64,000 bases of DNA from Pleionea sediminis (lineage in GTDB: Bacteria > Pseudomonadota > Gammaproteobacteria > Enterobacterales > Kangiellaceae), in assembly GCF_007570825.1 (NCBI RefSeq), contig NZ_SUNB01000005.1:62001-126000 (forward strand). The letters are read 5' to 3'. Numbering within the stretch: position 1 is the first letter of the stretch; each line of letters opens with the position of its first letter. Position numbers and translations under genes: made by a program. Positions 24,151-33,200 of this stretch are shown piece by piece. The notes under the pieces are model-generated. The model was not told the DNA's origin, did no database searches, and worked only from the letters and a program-made list of their open reading frames with translations.

Positions 24151-26177
24151 TAACTGCAACTGCCACCACCACTCATACCGCTGGAACCACAGGCTGCATA
24201 ACAACCGTTATCGGATAGAAATTTATTGGAAGGCCCAACCATTTCGTTTTCTCCATTGACATCTTGATAGGCTTCGCTGGGTGGATTGCCAAAAATCTTG
24301 CCTTCGTTGTTCATTCGTTCTTCGAAAGCATGGCGTGCCATTTTCCACACGCTTTTACGTTCAACGCCATCGGCCGTTGCAAAGCGTTCCGCATTAATTG
24401 GCGTTGCACAAGACCCGTGTCCGCGACAGGCATTGCCACCCGGATTACTTTGTTCCTCAGTTGTTCCATAAAGTCCACAGCCGCCTTGATGTTTACAATC
24501 GTTAAGCGTATGACAAGAATGAACATTAGCGGTTGAACAGTAACCTTGTCCGGCACAATCATTGGTAAATCCATGATCGGAACGACCTTGTCCCTTACAG
24601 GCATTCAATCCCATGCAGGCGTGTTTAACCTCGACGGGTTCAAGTTTGCCATCGAATTGACGTATGGTTGCAATATCAGGTAATTCATTCAATCGATTGA
24701 TCATATTGTGTGAATTCAGCATGGCCAGTTGATTGGTGTAAGAGCTGCTTTTACTCGCTTCGTCGGCAGATTCTTTTGCCGCTTTTTCTTTAATCGCATT
24801 AAAGAACGATAAGACATTGAGCTTTGCCGGTTGACCATTAGAAATAATATCGATGTTCTCAAAAGTCGGGGCCATCGCGCACTCTATTGTCGTTTTGCCA
24901 TCTTTGCCTGATTTATCTTTAACTTCGCAAGTAAAGGTGCGCATGCCTTGAATGAGTTTGTCTAACACCCAAATCATTGCTTTGTGCATTCCAACATTAA
25001 ATAGTTCAACTTGTTGAACTCCACTGACCGTGTAAGTCGCTTCTGTCATCAATAACATGTATTGATAAATCGCATTACACAAGTTGGAGAGTTCATGCAA
25101 ATTTTCTGGGTAATCGCTAGTAAACGGATTTTCAGGATACGGATAAGTAATAAAGTTGAGCTCAGTCTCAGTGATCAGACGGTCGGCAGGATCGGGTGCC
25201 TTTGGATGTGGCGCTACCGCTTCGTGTTTTGGATCGTAACCTTCGAGTTGCGACTGTAACAATAGAAACTTGTAATAGTGGGAGTCTTCCGTTTTGCTTT
25301 GGTCATCAGTTGGCTCTTCTTTATATTTTCCGCCTATTGCAAAACCTTCACCTTGATCACAAATGGTGGTAATCGCTGTTATAGCGGTATATTTGTTTGT
25401 CACTTTAATCAGTTCAACGGGACCCGCATGACTGTCGGAAGAATTTGGAAAAACAGCAGTTTTTGCAGCAGACTCACTTTCTCCAGGAACATTCGACGCT
25501 TGATACGTTGACTTTGGATAAATCGTATCAATACAGTTTTGACTGTAATAATCGTTAGAAATTTGAAATTTTGCCGGACCTGAAAAGTCGTCGTCAGTAA
25601 TGTGCTTAGTGCAAATAGCTGCCCGTATGTAAGAATAGAAATCGCCAATGGTATCCCAGTTATTATCTTTTAGTTTATCTTTAGCTTCTTTGGGATATTC
25701 AATCTCAAGAAAATTCCACATGGATTGCAAACCGAAGCCTTCAAGTTTGATATCAATTGGTTTTTTATCAGGACCTTTTTTTTTATGGAAGGGTAGATTG
25801 GTTCCTCCACCGGGAATCGAGTTGAAGTTCGGCGATTTACCATAAACTTTTGGCTTAACACCGAGTGCAAAGAGAATATTTGCCGCAAGAGACATGTGCA
25901 GCATTTCTTCAACGGCAACACTCATAATAATCCCACCCGCTTTGTTGGCAAACAGATTTAAGTCTGTCTCTTTTGCTGCCGTAATATTGGGTTGGCGGTT
26001 GATGGAGTAGTAGGTGTAAAGGTAAATGGGTAATGTGGCCAGTTCGATTTCTACTGCAATCTGGAGATCCTTTTTGAGCTTCGCCAGTAACTCTTCTCGT
26101 GTGTAATCATCTTCAAGGGTTTTTACCAGTTTTTTTTCTTTAGATGTAAGTTTGAATAGCGGGTCTGGCTGATACAT
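24150..26177 (-). CDS. VioB-type ferritin-like protein fused to a CX5C Cys-rich, precursor-like tail
   Basis: The protein has 675 residues, with start ATG preceded by aaggag. Residues about 30-110 form a ferritin-like helix bundle of the VioB type, with Glu43/Glu45 and E91xxH94 (VAVEEMLHMSLAAN). A further 370 residues are not recognised. From Cys521 a bufferin-like region starts, with repeated CX5C units (CMGLNAC, CAGQGYC, CHTLNDC, CKHQGGC, CRGHGSC) and GQG/HG spacers. The extreme C-terminus is CYAACGSSGMSGGGSCS. Because an MNIO and DUF2063 follow directly, I infer that this tail is their substrate. Such precursors are normally about 100 residues; this fusion is atypical. No signal peptide is seen. 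Confidence 0.8.
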   Translation of the reverse strand: MYQPDPLFKLTSKEKKLVKTLEDDYTREELLAKLKKDLQIAVEIELATLPIYLYTYYSINRQPNITAAKETDLNLFANKAGGIIMSVAVEEMLHMSLAANILFALGVKPKVYGKSPNFNSIPGGGTNLPFHKKKGPDKKPIDIKLEGFGLQSMWNFLEIEYPKEAKDKLKDNNWDTIGDFYSYIRAAICTKHITDDDFSGPAKFQISNDYYSQNCIDTIYPKSTYQASNVPGESESAAKTAVFPNSSDSHAGPVELIKVTNKYTAITAITTICDQGEGFAIGGKYKEEPTDDQSKTEDSHYYKFLLLQSQLEGYDPKHEAVAPHPKAPDPADRLITETELNFITYPYPENPFTSDYPENLHELSNLCNAIYQYMLLMTEATYTVSGVQQVELFNVGMHKAMIWVLDKLIQGMRTFTCEVKDKSGKDGKTTIECAMAPTFENIDIISNGQPAKLNVLSFFNAIKEKAAKESADEASKSSSYTNQLAMLNSHNMINRLNELPDIATIRQFDGKLEPVEVKHACMGLNACKGQGRSDHGFTNDCAGQGYCSTANVHSCHTLNDCKHQGGCGLYGTTEEQSNPGGNACRGHGSCATPINAERFATADGVERKSVWKMARHAFEERMNNEGKIFGNPPSEAYQDVNGENEMVGPSNKFLSDNGCYAACGSSGMSGGGSCS

Positions 26178-26753
26178 GAATTTTCTCCTTGGTCATCAAA
26201 CTGAAACACAGGTAACTTCTCTGCTGTGTAAATTAATCAAAAAGCTTAGTCAGCGTTAACAAAAATGTCTAAGAGCTGAGTGCTGAAAAGAAGTGAAGAT
26301 TACAAAACGCAATAAATCGAGTCAGTTATTGAATAAAAATTTTATTTCGTAAAGAAATATATAGGGTTGTTTGGTTTGGTAAACGTTTAAAAAAGTGATT
26401 TTAACTTTAATCGAGATGGTCTTTGAATGATTTGAAAATTAAAAAACTTAATTTTAACAATGGAAAATTGACCATAAGTTTGTAAGCAATCTCTGAGAAG
26501 AAAATAAGATATTCGCTGGTTTATTAATAAATTCATAAATAAATGAAGATGGAGTTGATGGAAATTAAAAATTCAATATATAAAAATGAGTTATTCCCAA
26601 TCTTTCCTATTGTTGTGGTCGTTCAATTTCTTGCTATTGGCGTTTTTTGTGACTAGCTTTTGTAAAGGAAAATATCACTTTAATTTTTAGGGATTGTTCT
26701 ATTGAACAATAACGTATTAAAAGCGAATTAATCGCGCTGGAGAATTCAATACA
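26178..26753. promoter_or_regulatory. 576-bp AT-rich divergent intergenic region
   Basis: No ORF is supported. It separates the leftward MNIO operon from the rightward DUF6916 gene and must hold both promoters. A 7-bp palindrome with 4-bp spacer (attgttc tatt gaacaat, 26693-26710) lies about 45 bp before the DUF6916 start. Nothing else stands out. Confidence 0.4.
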
Positions 26754-27065
26754 ATGGAAAACTATAGTTATGAAACACTACGTGGCATTGTCGGAGAGCA
26801 AGTTACGATTGAAGATAAACAGGGAAATGAAGTTTCAATAACTCTTTCAGAGGTGAATAAAGGAAAGATTGATGGGCCAGACTGGGAAGCCTTTTCGGCT
26901 ATCTACCAAGGTCAAAATGAGTTTTTTATTCCTCAAGGCACCTACACATTAAAACATCCTTCTTTCGGTGAGCAACAACTTTTTCTCTCTCCGAATTCTG
27001 AAACCGAATATGAAACGGTGGTCACTCGCGAGCGGCGAGACAAACATCACGTTGCCGCATCTTAA
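26754..27065 (+). CDS. DUF6916-family small protein
   Basis: The protein has 103 residues, with ggag before the ATG. The pattern fits the DUF6916 family: YETLRGIVGEQVTI at the start, FSAIYQGQNEFFIPQGTYTL in the middle (about 43-62), then HPSFGEQQLFLSP and a closing YETVVTRE strand. This family is usually encoded beside phage-tail-collar (MdpB-like) proteins, as here, with three collar genes just downstream. The molecular role is unknown; a structural or assembly partner is inferred. No signal peptide. It converges with the GNAT gene (14 bp). Confidence 0.7.
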   Translation: MENYSYETLRGIVGEQVTIEDKQGNEVSITLSEVNKGKIDGPDWEAFSAIYQGQNEFFIPQGTYTLKHPSFGEQQLFLSPNSETEYETVVTRERRDKHHVAAS

Positions 27066-27079
27066 GGCTGATAAAGATG

Positions 27080-27568
27080 TTACGGACGCCACTCCATCAA
27101 CAAATAAATATCATTTGTTTTGGTTTTCAAATCAAAACCCAGGCGTTCATACAGTTTTTTTGCCGGGTTGTTGTGTTCAACATGAATGGTCACCGAGCGA
27201 TTGGTTTGCCGCGCTTCATCGAACAACTGCTGAAAATAATGCGTGCCCAAACCCATATTTCGGTAATCAGGCATCAAAGCAATATCAACAATTCGAATTT
27301 CATTATCCCAGTAATCAATAAACAGTCGACCGATCGGTTGTTGTTCCAGCTCAATGATAAAAAATGCATCACTATTGTAATGTTGAGTGTAATGCGTCAA
27401 CTGAGCATGAAACTGTTGGTCGATGAATTGCTTTTTTTCTTCCAAAGTAAAGTTAGTCATCGCCAGCTCACTTTCTCGCGTCGAGCCATACAGATCGCGC
27501 ATAAAGGGAATATCATCCGATGAGAACTTACGCAAAGAGAGTTTTTGGATCCATTTTTTATCAGTCAT
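27080..27568 (-). CDS. GNAT-family N-acetyltransferase
   Basis: The protein has 162 residues. The acetyl-CoA loop is visible in LMPDYRNMGLGTHYFQQL (about 98-115), with the usual R-x-x-G-x-G pattern. The C-terminal VEHNNPAKKLYERLGF is the typical motif B/end strand. The substrate cannot be deduced. It sits on the opposite strand between the DUF6916 gene and the collar genes. GNATs recur in such collar clusters, so it may modify these proteins, but that is only inference. Confidence 0.88.
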   Translation of the reverse strand: MTDKKWIQKLSLRKFSSDDIPFMRDLYGSTRESELAMTNFTLEEKKQFIDQQFHAQLTHYTQHYNSDAFFIIELEQQPIGRLFIDYWDNEIRIVDIALMPDYRNMGLGTHYFQQLFDEARQTNRSVTIHVEHNNPAKKLYERLGFDLKTKTNDIYLLMEWRP

Positions 27569-27639
27569 AAGAAACAGAGTGTGAAGGTTAAAAATTTGAT
27601 TGTGAGGCGGCTCACGTAAATTGTAAAGAGGAAACTAAT

Positions 27640-28176
27640 ATGTCGGAACCATTTTTAAGCGAAATAAGAATGTGGGGTTTTAGTTGGCCGCCACGCGGCT
27701 GGCAAACCTGTGATGGACAAGTTATGGATATTAATCAAAACCAGGCTTTGTTTTCATTAATCGGAACAAGCTTTGGTGGTGATGGGCGAACGACTTTTGG
27801 CTTACCTGATATGCGAGGCCGTTCGCCAGTGCATTCTGAGGGTGGTGAAATTCGTATAGGAGAAAAATCGGGTGTAGAAAGCGTTACTCTAAATGTTGGG
27901 GAAATGCCTGCTCATAATCATGCACTACGAGGCACGACCGAGAATGCCAACGTTAATGATTTTACCAGTCGTGTACTGGCTGCCGGTTATCAGAATGTTG
28001 GCCGTCCAGCTCGTCAAGGTCCTAAAGATATGTACGGTCCTGCAAAAAATTTAGTCCCACTGAACTCACAAAGCGTTTCTAATAATGGTGGTAGTACGCC
28101 GCATTACAATATGCAACCGTCATTGGTTGTTAATTTTTGCATCGCCGTTACTGGCTTGTTTCCATCACGCAATTAA
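27640..28176 (+). CDS. Phage-tail-collar domain protein 1 (MdpB-like)
   Basis: The protein has 178 residues with a good RBS (agagg). The collar signature is complete: LSEIRMWGFSWPPRGWQTCDG at the start (about 5-25, split by variable residues), ALFSLIGTSFGGDGRTTFGL, LPDMRGRSP and the C-terminal NFCIAVTGLFPSR. These proteins are named after microcystin-dependent protein B and derive from phage tail fibres. In free-living bacteria they are encoded in sets of three, as here, without a phage. There is no signal peptide. The export route and function are unknown. Confidence 0.88.
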   Translation: MSEPFLSEIRMWGFSWPPRGWQTCDGQVMDINQNQALFSLIGTSFGGDGRTTFGLPDMRGRSPVHSEGGEIRIGEKSGVESVTLNVGEMPAHNHALRGTTENANVNDFTSRVLAAGYQNVGRPARQGPKDMYGPAKNLVPLNSQSVSNNGGSTPHYNMQPSLVVNFCIAVTGLFPSRN

Positions 28177-28194
28177 TTCAAAAGGACTGACACA

Positions 28195-28728
28195 ATGAGC
28201 GATCCTTATATCGGTGAAATTCGAATGTTCGCAGGCACCTTTACGCCGCAGTCTTGGGCGAATTGCAGCGGACAAATTATGGCAATATCACAAAACAATG
28301 CATTGTTTGCACTGTTGGGAACAACTTATGGAGGCGATGGTCGCACCTCATTTGGTTTACCTGACTTTCGTGGGCGTATACCAATACATCAAGGATTAGG
28401 ACCTGGCTTAACGTTTCGCCGGATTGGCGATCGATTTGGCTTGGAAAGAGAAACACTAACTATCAGTGAAATGCCCAGCCACAATCATGCATTTGTCGCC
28501 AGTACCGACGATGCCGATTCGAGCAATCCTGCTAACGATGTATTAGCGTCGCAGTCCGATGGTGATCAACCTTATGCGGGAACACCGTCTGATCCGTCAA
28601 ACTTTCAACAGTTAAATAGTCAAACAATAAGCTATACAGGAGGCAGCCAAAGCCACGACAACATGATGCCTTTCTTATGCGTCAATTTTATTATTTGTCT
28701 CTTTGGTACCTTTCCATCACGTTCATAA
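28195..28728 (+). CDS. Phage-tail-collar domain protein 2 (MdpB-like)
   Basis: The protein has 177 residues, paralogous to its two neighbours. Shared blocks are IGEIRMFAGTFTPQSWANC, ALFALLGTTYGGDGRTSFGL, LPDFRGRIP, EMPSHNHAF and the closing NFIICLFGTFPSR. Between the collar head and the C-terminus (about 100-145) the sequence diverges from the other two, as expected for a ligand-binding tip. It follows the first collar gene by 18 bp with aaagga as RBS, so the three are one operon. Confidence 0.88.
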   Translation: MSDPYIGEIRMFAGTFTPQSWANCSGQIMAISQNNALFALLGTTYGGDGRTSFGLPDFRGRIPIHQGLGPGLTFRRIGDRFGLERETLTISEMPSHNHAFVASTDDADSSNPANDVLASQSDGDQPYAGTPSDPSNFQQLNSQTISYTGGSQSHDNMMPFLCVNFIICLFGTFPSRS

Positions 28729-28738
28729 GGAGTGAAAC

Positions 28739-29278
28739 ATGTCTGAACCCTTTATCGCAGAAATTCGTATGTGGGCATGTAATTTTGCTCCACGGTCGTG
28801 GGCCTTTTGTAATGGTCAACTACTTCCCATTTCAGAGAATACAGCGCTATTTTCTCTGATCGGTACTATTTATGGTGGTGATGGACGATCAACCATGGGA
28901 TTGCCCAATTTATCGGATCGAACTCCTATGAATCCTGGTGATGGTCCTGGCTTAACTTCAAGGCGCTTGGGAGAAATCGGTGGTGAGAAAGAAGTGACAT
29001 TAACCGAGTCGCAAATACCGCAACACGACCATGTTTTGACCGGAGTTGCAGAAGCCGGTAATTCGGGTCAACCGAGTGAGGCTCACTTTATGGGACAAGA
29101 TGCCGAGTCAGCTGCTGAAGTTATTTCTTTTACCTCCGATCAAGTTGCCATTAATGCGCAATTGGCCCCTGAAAGTTTAGCGAACAGTGGGCAAAACTTG
29201 CCACACGAAAATCGTCAACCTTATTTAGGCGTTAACTTTTGTATTGCGTTGCAAGGATTATATCCATCTCGCAGTTAA
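28739..29278 (+). CDS. Phage-tail-collar domain protein 3 (MdpB-like)
   Basis: The protein has 179 residues, third of the tandem set, 10 bp after the second with taaggag as RBS. It has the same plan: IAEIRMWACNFAPRSWAFC, ALFSLIGTIYGGDGRSTMGL, GLPNLSDRTP, QIPQHDHVL and NFCIALQGLYPSR. The middle (about 105-150) is unique to it. The three could form a hetero-oligomeric fibre, by analogy with tail-collar trimers. A 9-bp hairpin follows the gene. Confidence 0.88.
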   Translation: MSEPFIAEIRMWACNFAPRSWAFCNGQLLPISENTALFSLIGTIYGGDGRSTMGLPNLSDRTPMNPGDGPGLTSRRLGEIGGEKEVTLTESQIPQHDHVLTGVAEAGNSGQPSEAHFMGQDAESAAEVISFTSDQVAINAQLAPESLANSGQNLPHENRQPYLGVNFCIALQGLYPSRS

Positions 29279-29304
29279 TGTCATTATTTCGAAGGTTATT
29301 TTAA

Positions 29305-29326
29305 TACCGGGGCTAAGGCCCCGGTA
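29305..29326 (+). terminator. GC-rich hairpin after the collar operon
   Basis: A perfect 9-bp stem (taccggggc 29305-29313 with gccccggta 29318-29326) closes a tetraloop (taag). There is no clear T-tract after it, so it may attenuate rather than fully stop transcription into the sulfotransferase gene, 25 bp further on. Confidence 0.6.
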
Positions 29327-29351
29327 ATAGGATGAAAAAAATATCACTAAT

Positions 29352-30176
29352 ATGAATAGAAAGTTTCATTTTATTTCCGGACTACCCAGGTCCGGATCAA
29401 CCTTGTTGTCAGGGCTACTTCGACAAAACGATTCCTTTCATGCTGCCATGTCCAGCCCAGTCGCATCACTGATGAATGGGTGTTTGGAACAAATGGGAGC
29501 CGGTAGTGAGTTCTTTACTTTTTTCGATGATGAAAAACGTAAACATGTGTGTCGCTCGTTATTCGAATCTTATTATTACGATAAAACAGATTACTCCGTT
29601 ATTTTTGACACCAACCGAATTTGGAATGCGCGACTGCATCAACTCACTGAATTGTTCGATAACTTTAAAGTCATTTGCTGCGTGAGAAATCCAGCATGGA
29701 TTATGGACAGCTTTGAAAGAATTTATCGAAAAAATCCATTCGACTACAGTCGAATGTACAACCCGCAATCGCGCCAAACCGTTTACTCTCGTTGTGAAGC
29801 ATTAATTAATGCTGGCAGTGTGGTGGGTAGTGCTTGGACGGCGTTAAAAGAAGCTTACTATGGTGAGCATTCTCATCGACTATTACTAATTGATTACGAT
29901 TTATTAACTCAGCATCCGGAAAAAACTATGCGGTTACTGTATGAGTTTATTGATGAGTCTCCTGTGCAGCACGATTTTGGCAATGTGGATTACCAAGAAG
30001 AAGACTTTGATAAAAAGTTAGGAGTTAAAGATTTGCACACTGTGCAAAGAAAGGTGGAGTTTAAGCCGCGTAGAACCATTCTACCTCCCGACTTGTTTGC
30101 GAAATACAACGATATGACATTTTGGTTAGATAATGCGGGAACTAACGCCAGTATTATTGCACCGAAAGAATCCTAA
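29352..30176 (+). CDS. Sulfotransferase-family protein
   Basis: The protein has 274 residues. The 5'-phosphosulfate (PAPS) loop is FISGLPRSGSTLLSGLLRQ (about 7-25). The 3'-phosphate motif is CVRNPAWIMDSFERIYRKN (about 111-129). Both are intact, so PAPS-dependent sulfate transfer is expected; the acceptor is unknown. It lies between the collar genes and the giant adhesin on the same strand. Such enzymes recur in MdpB clusters, suggesting sulfation of a surface glycan or of the adhesin, by inference. Confidence 0.85.
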   Translation: MNRKFHFISGLPRSGSTLLSGLLRQNDSFHAAMSSPVASLMNGCLEQMGAGSEFFTFFDDEKRKHVCRSLFESYYYDKTDYSVIFDTNRIWNARLHQLTELFDNFKVICCVRNPAWIMDSFERIYRKNPFDYSRMYNPQSRQTVYSRCEALINAGSVVGSAWTALKEAYYGEHSHRLLLIDYDLLTQHPEKTMRLLYEFIDESPVQHDFGNVDYQEEDFDKKLGVKDLHTVQRKVEFKPRRTILPPDLFAKYNDMTFWLDNAGTNASIIAPKES

Positions 30177-30222
30177 ACGTTTTTTAGATTCTTGGTAGAA
30201 GTAATTATTCAGGATTGATGTT

Positions 30223-33200
30223 ATGAACAAAGATAAAGTTCAACAGTTTGCAACGGCCATGTTGCCGCTCAGTTTAGGTGTGAGTATGGGACTGTCGTCA
30301 GCACCTGGTGGAGGATCCTATTATGGTCGTTCTTCATCCTTATCAACTTATCGCGTAAGTAATGGCGAACGCTTTAATGATCGTCCTCATCGCCGTTTAC
30401 GTTCAGTTCTACCTTTACATCATAGTTCGAAAAGTCAAAGAGATATTAGTTCTCCTTTCAATGAGAAAGCGAATTCAAACTCGAATAATATTGTTTTAAT
30501 AAAAAATAAAAGTCAACCTGATGCGCCAACTAGTGCCGACTTAAATCAAACAAAAGATATTGAAGTTAAAACATTACAGTCAGCTAAAGAGTTAGTTATT
30601 TTAGATGCTTCAGTTGAAGATAAACATGTTTTTTACCAAATGAATCGACCGGGTGTTGATATTGTTGAAATTGAGTTTTCTGAAAATAGTTTGAACCAAT
30701 TGTCTAATGTGCTTTCAAGCTATCAAAATTTAGATGCATTGCATTTGGTTTCTCATGCAAAACAAGGTGTGATTCAACTGGGCAAACAATCAGTAACCGA
30801 GAAGGATTTAAAACATCATATTCGAGCTTTGGCGTCAATTGATAATGCGTTAAAAGATAAAGCCGATGTGTTAATTTATGGATGTGACCTTGCGGCTAAC
30901 TCATCAGGACATGCGCTTTTAGAACTCATTGCTAATGAAGCGAATGTTGATGTGGCTGCTTCAAATAATAAAACAGGATCGAGTAAACAAGATGGTGACT
31001 GGGAATTAGAAGTTGTTAAAGGAAATGTAGAGACCGATAAACCTTTTAGCGATATAGCTTTGAAGGATTTTACGTCGATATTGCCGATTCCTGGCACCAT
31101 TTCATTTACAGTGAACTCTGACAATGGAAACTATGGGGGAGACACTTCTTATAATGCAGAATATACAGACAGTGGTTATATATTAGTTGGCGATGGCGCA
31201 GATGTCGGTACTGTAATTCAGGATGCTTATGATACATTAATGGCTGGCGCAGCTCCTGCCATTTACGAGTCTCAGTTAACTTTGTCATTTTCAGGTGGTG
31301 AGACTTTCGATGCAACATCAATTGTTGTCCGAAATATTACGGCTGCTGGTTCTCGGTCTTTTACCATTACATCCGATGTTGGTGGAGATTCAGTTACGAC
31401 GGCAAGCTTAGGAATCTACGCTTCAGAAACGGTTGATCTTACTGGGTTTGATGGAATTTCAAAGCTTTATATCACGCCTAACATCTCTGCGCACTTTGAT
31501 GTCGATGATTTGGAAATGTCTTTTAACGTCAACACCGATCCAACAATCAGCATCGACAATTCCACACTCGCTTTTACCGAAGGTGATGGTGTTACTCAAG
31601 TTGATAGCGCAGCCTCTATATCCGACGCCGATGGCGATGCCGATTGGAATGGTGGAACCTTAGTGGCACAAATTACTGCAAATAACGAAGCGGCGGATCA
31701 ATTATCCATTCCTGATAATGTGGTTGGAACGATTAATACATCGGGAACCAATTTATTAAATGGTGGAACGACAATAGGAACATTAAGCGCGAGTGAAGGA
31801 ACAGTAACGAGCGGTACCGCACTCACTATTACCTTTAATGCCAATGCAACGAATGCCCTAGTGCAACAAACTTTACAAGCCATTCATTACAACAATACTT
31901 CCAGTACGCCGGGCACAGGTAATCGAACTGTCACCTTTACCGCAACCGACACCAATGCCGGTAGTGCGAATGATACGCGAACGATTTCCGTTGATGATAC
32001 GCCCGATGAAGACGGCTCGTTAACCGCCAGTGGCACAGTGACTGAACCCGTCAACCTGGACACCACCGTCGATACGGTGGGCGAAGCGGTCGATGTGTTT
32101 GACTTTACGTTATCCGATGGCGGATCAACTGATGGACTCGCCATGACCGTGTCCCAGGTAGTGGTGAATGTCAGTGGTACAACGACCGATACGGAACGCG
32201 GCAACATCACCTGGCGACTCAATGGAAATGATGCAGCGAATGTTACTGGAACGTATAATGCGGGTTCCGATACCATTACTTTCTCCGGTTTAAGTATTTC
32301 CATTGCCGACGGCGGTAGTGAAACTTATACCGTTAATGCTTTTTACAACGATAATACCAGCGTTACTGAAGACGCCACGTTTATTTTAAGTGTCGACGGC
32401 GATACGGATTTAACGGTCGGTGGTAGCGGCACTCAAATGGCAGCAACATCCGCCGTTACTAATGGCAGTGGTGGAACATTAGATGTTACTGCGAGTGCAT
32501 TAGTCTTTACCACGCAACCTGCAAGTTCCACTTCGGGCAGTGCGTTATCAACACAACCGGTCGTCACTGCACAAGATGCCTTTGGTAACACCGATGTGGA
32601 TTTTACAGAAACTGTCACCGTGACCGAAGCAAGTTTGGGAAGTTTAACAAACAACACCGCTTCGGCATCATCGGGCGTCGCAACCTTTAGTGGATTAACT
32701 TATACCGCAACAGCCGATCAACAAAGTTTTACCTTAACGGCGAATGATCAAGATGGTGTTGGATCCGATTTACCCACCGTCGATGCGAATTCGGTAACGT
32801 CCGATGTTGTCGCGACTCAATTAGTTTTTGATACGCAACCCGATCCTTTATCGGTAGACAGTGGTGTTGCCACCAACTTTACTACGGTGCCGGTTGTTTC
32901 TGCCCAAGATGGCAATGGCGTTGTCGACACGGGATACAGTACCGACATATCGTTGGCCGAAGTGAATGGTGCCGGTACTGCCACCATGACGGCAACGGGC
33001 GATACCGACGGCAGTGGTGCGACGGTTTCCATTACGCCGAGTTCGGGTGTTTCAACCTTTACCAGTATGCAAATCACTTACACCGCTAGCGGTGGTTCCG
33101 ATGAAACCTTTAATTTGCAAGCAAGCTCCGGTGGCTTATCCACGGTGAACAGCAGTCAGTTAACGGGCGTAGTTTACGACGCCGATGCGGATGTAACGGC

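Noticed and set aside
27640-29278. Prophage tail module
   Set aside because: Three collar genes suggest a phage, but there are no capsid, portal, terminase, lysis or integrase genes nearby; MdpB-like sets are known outside phages.
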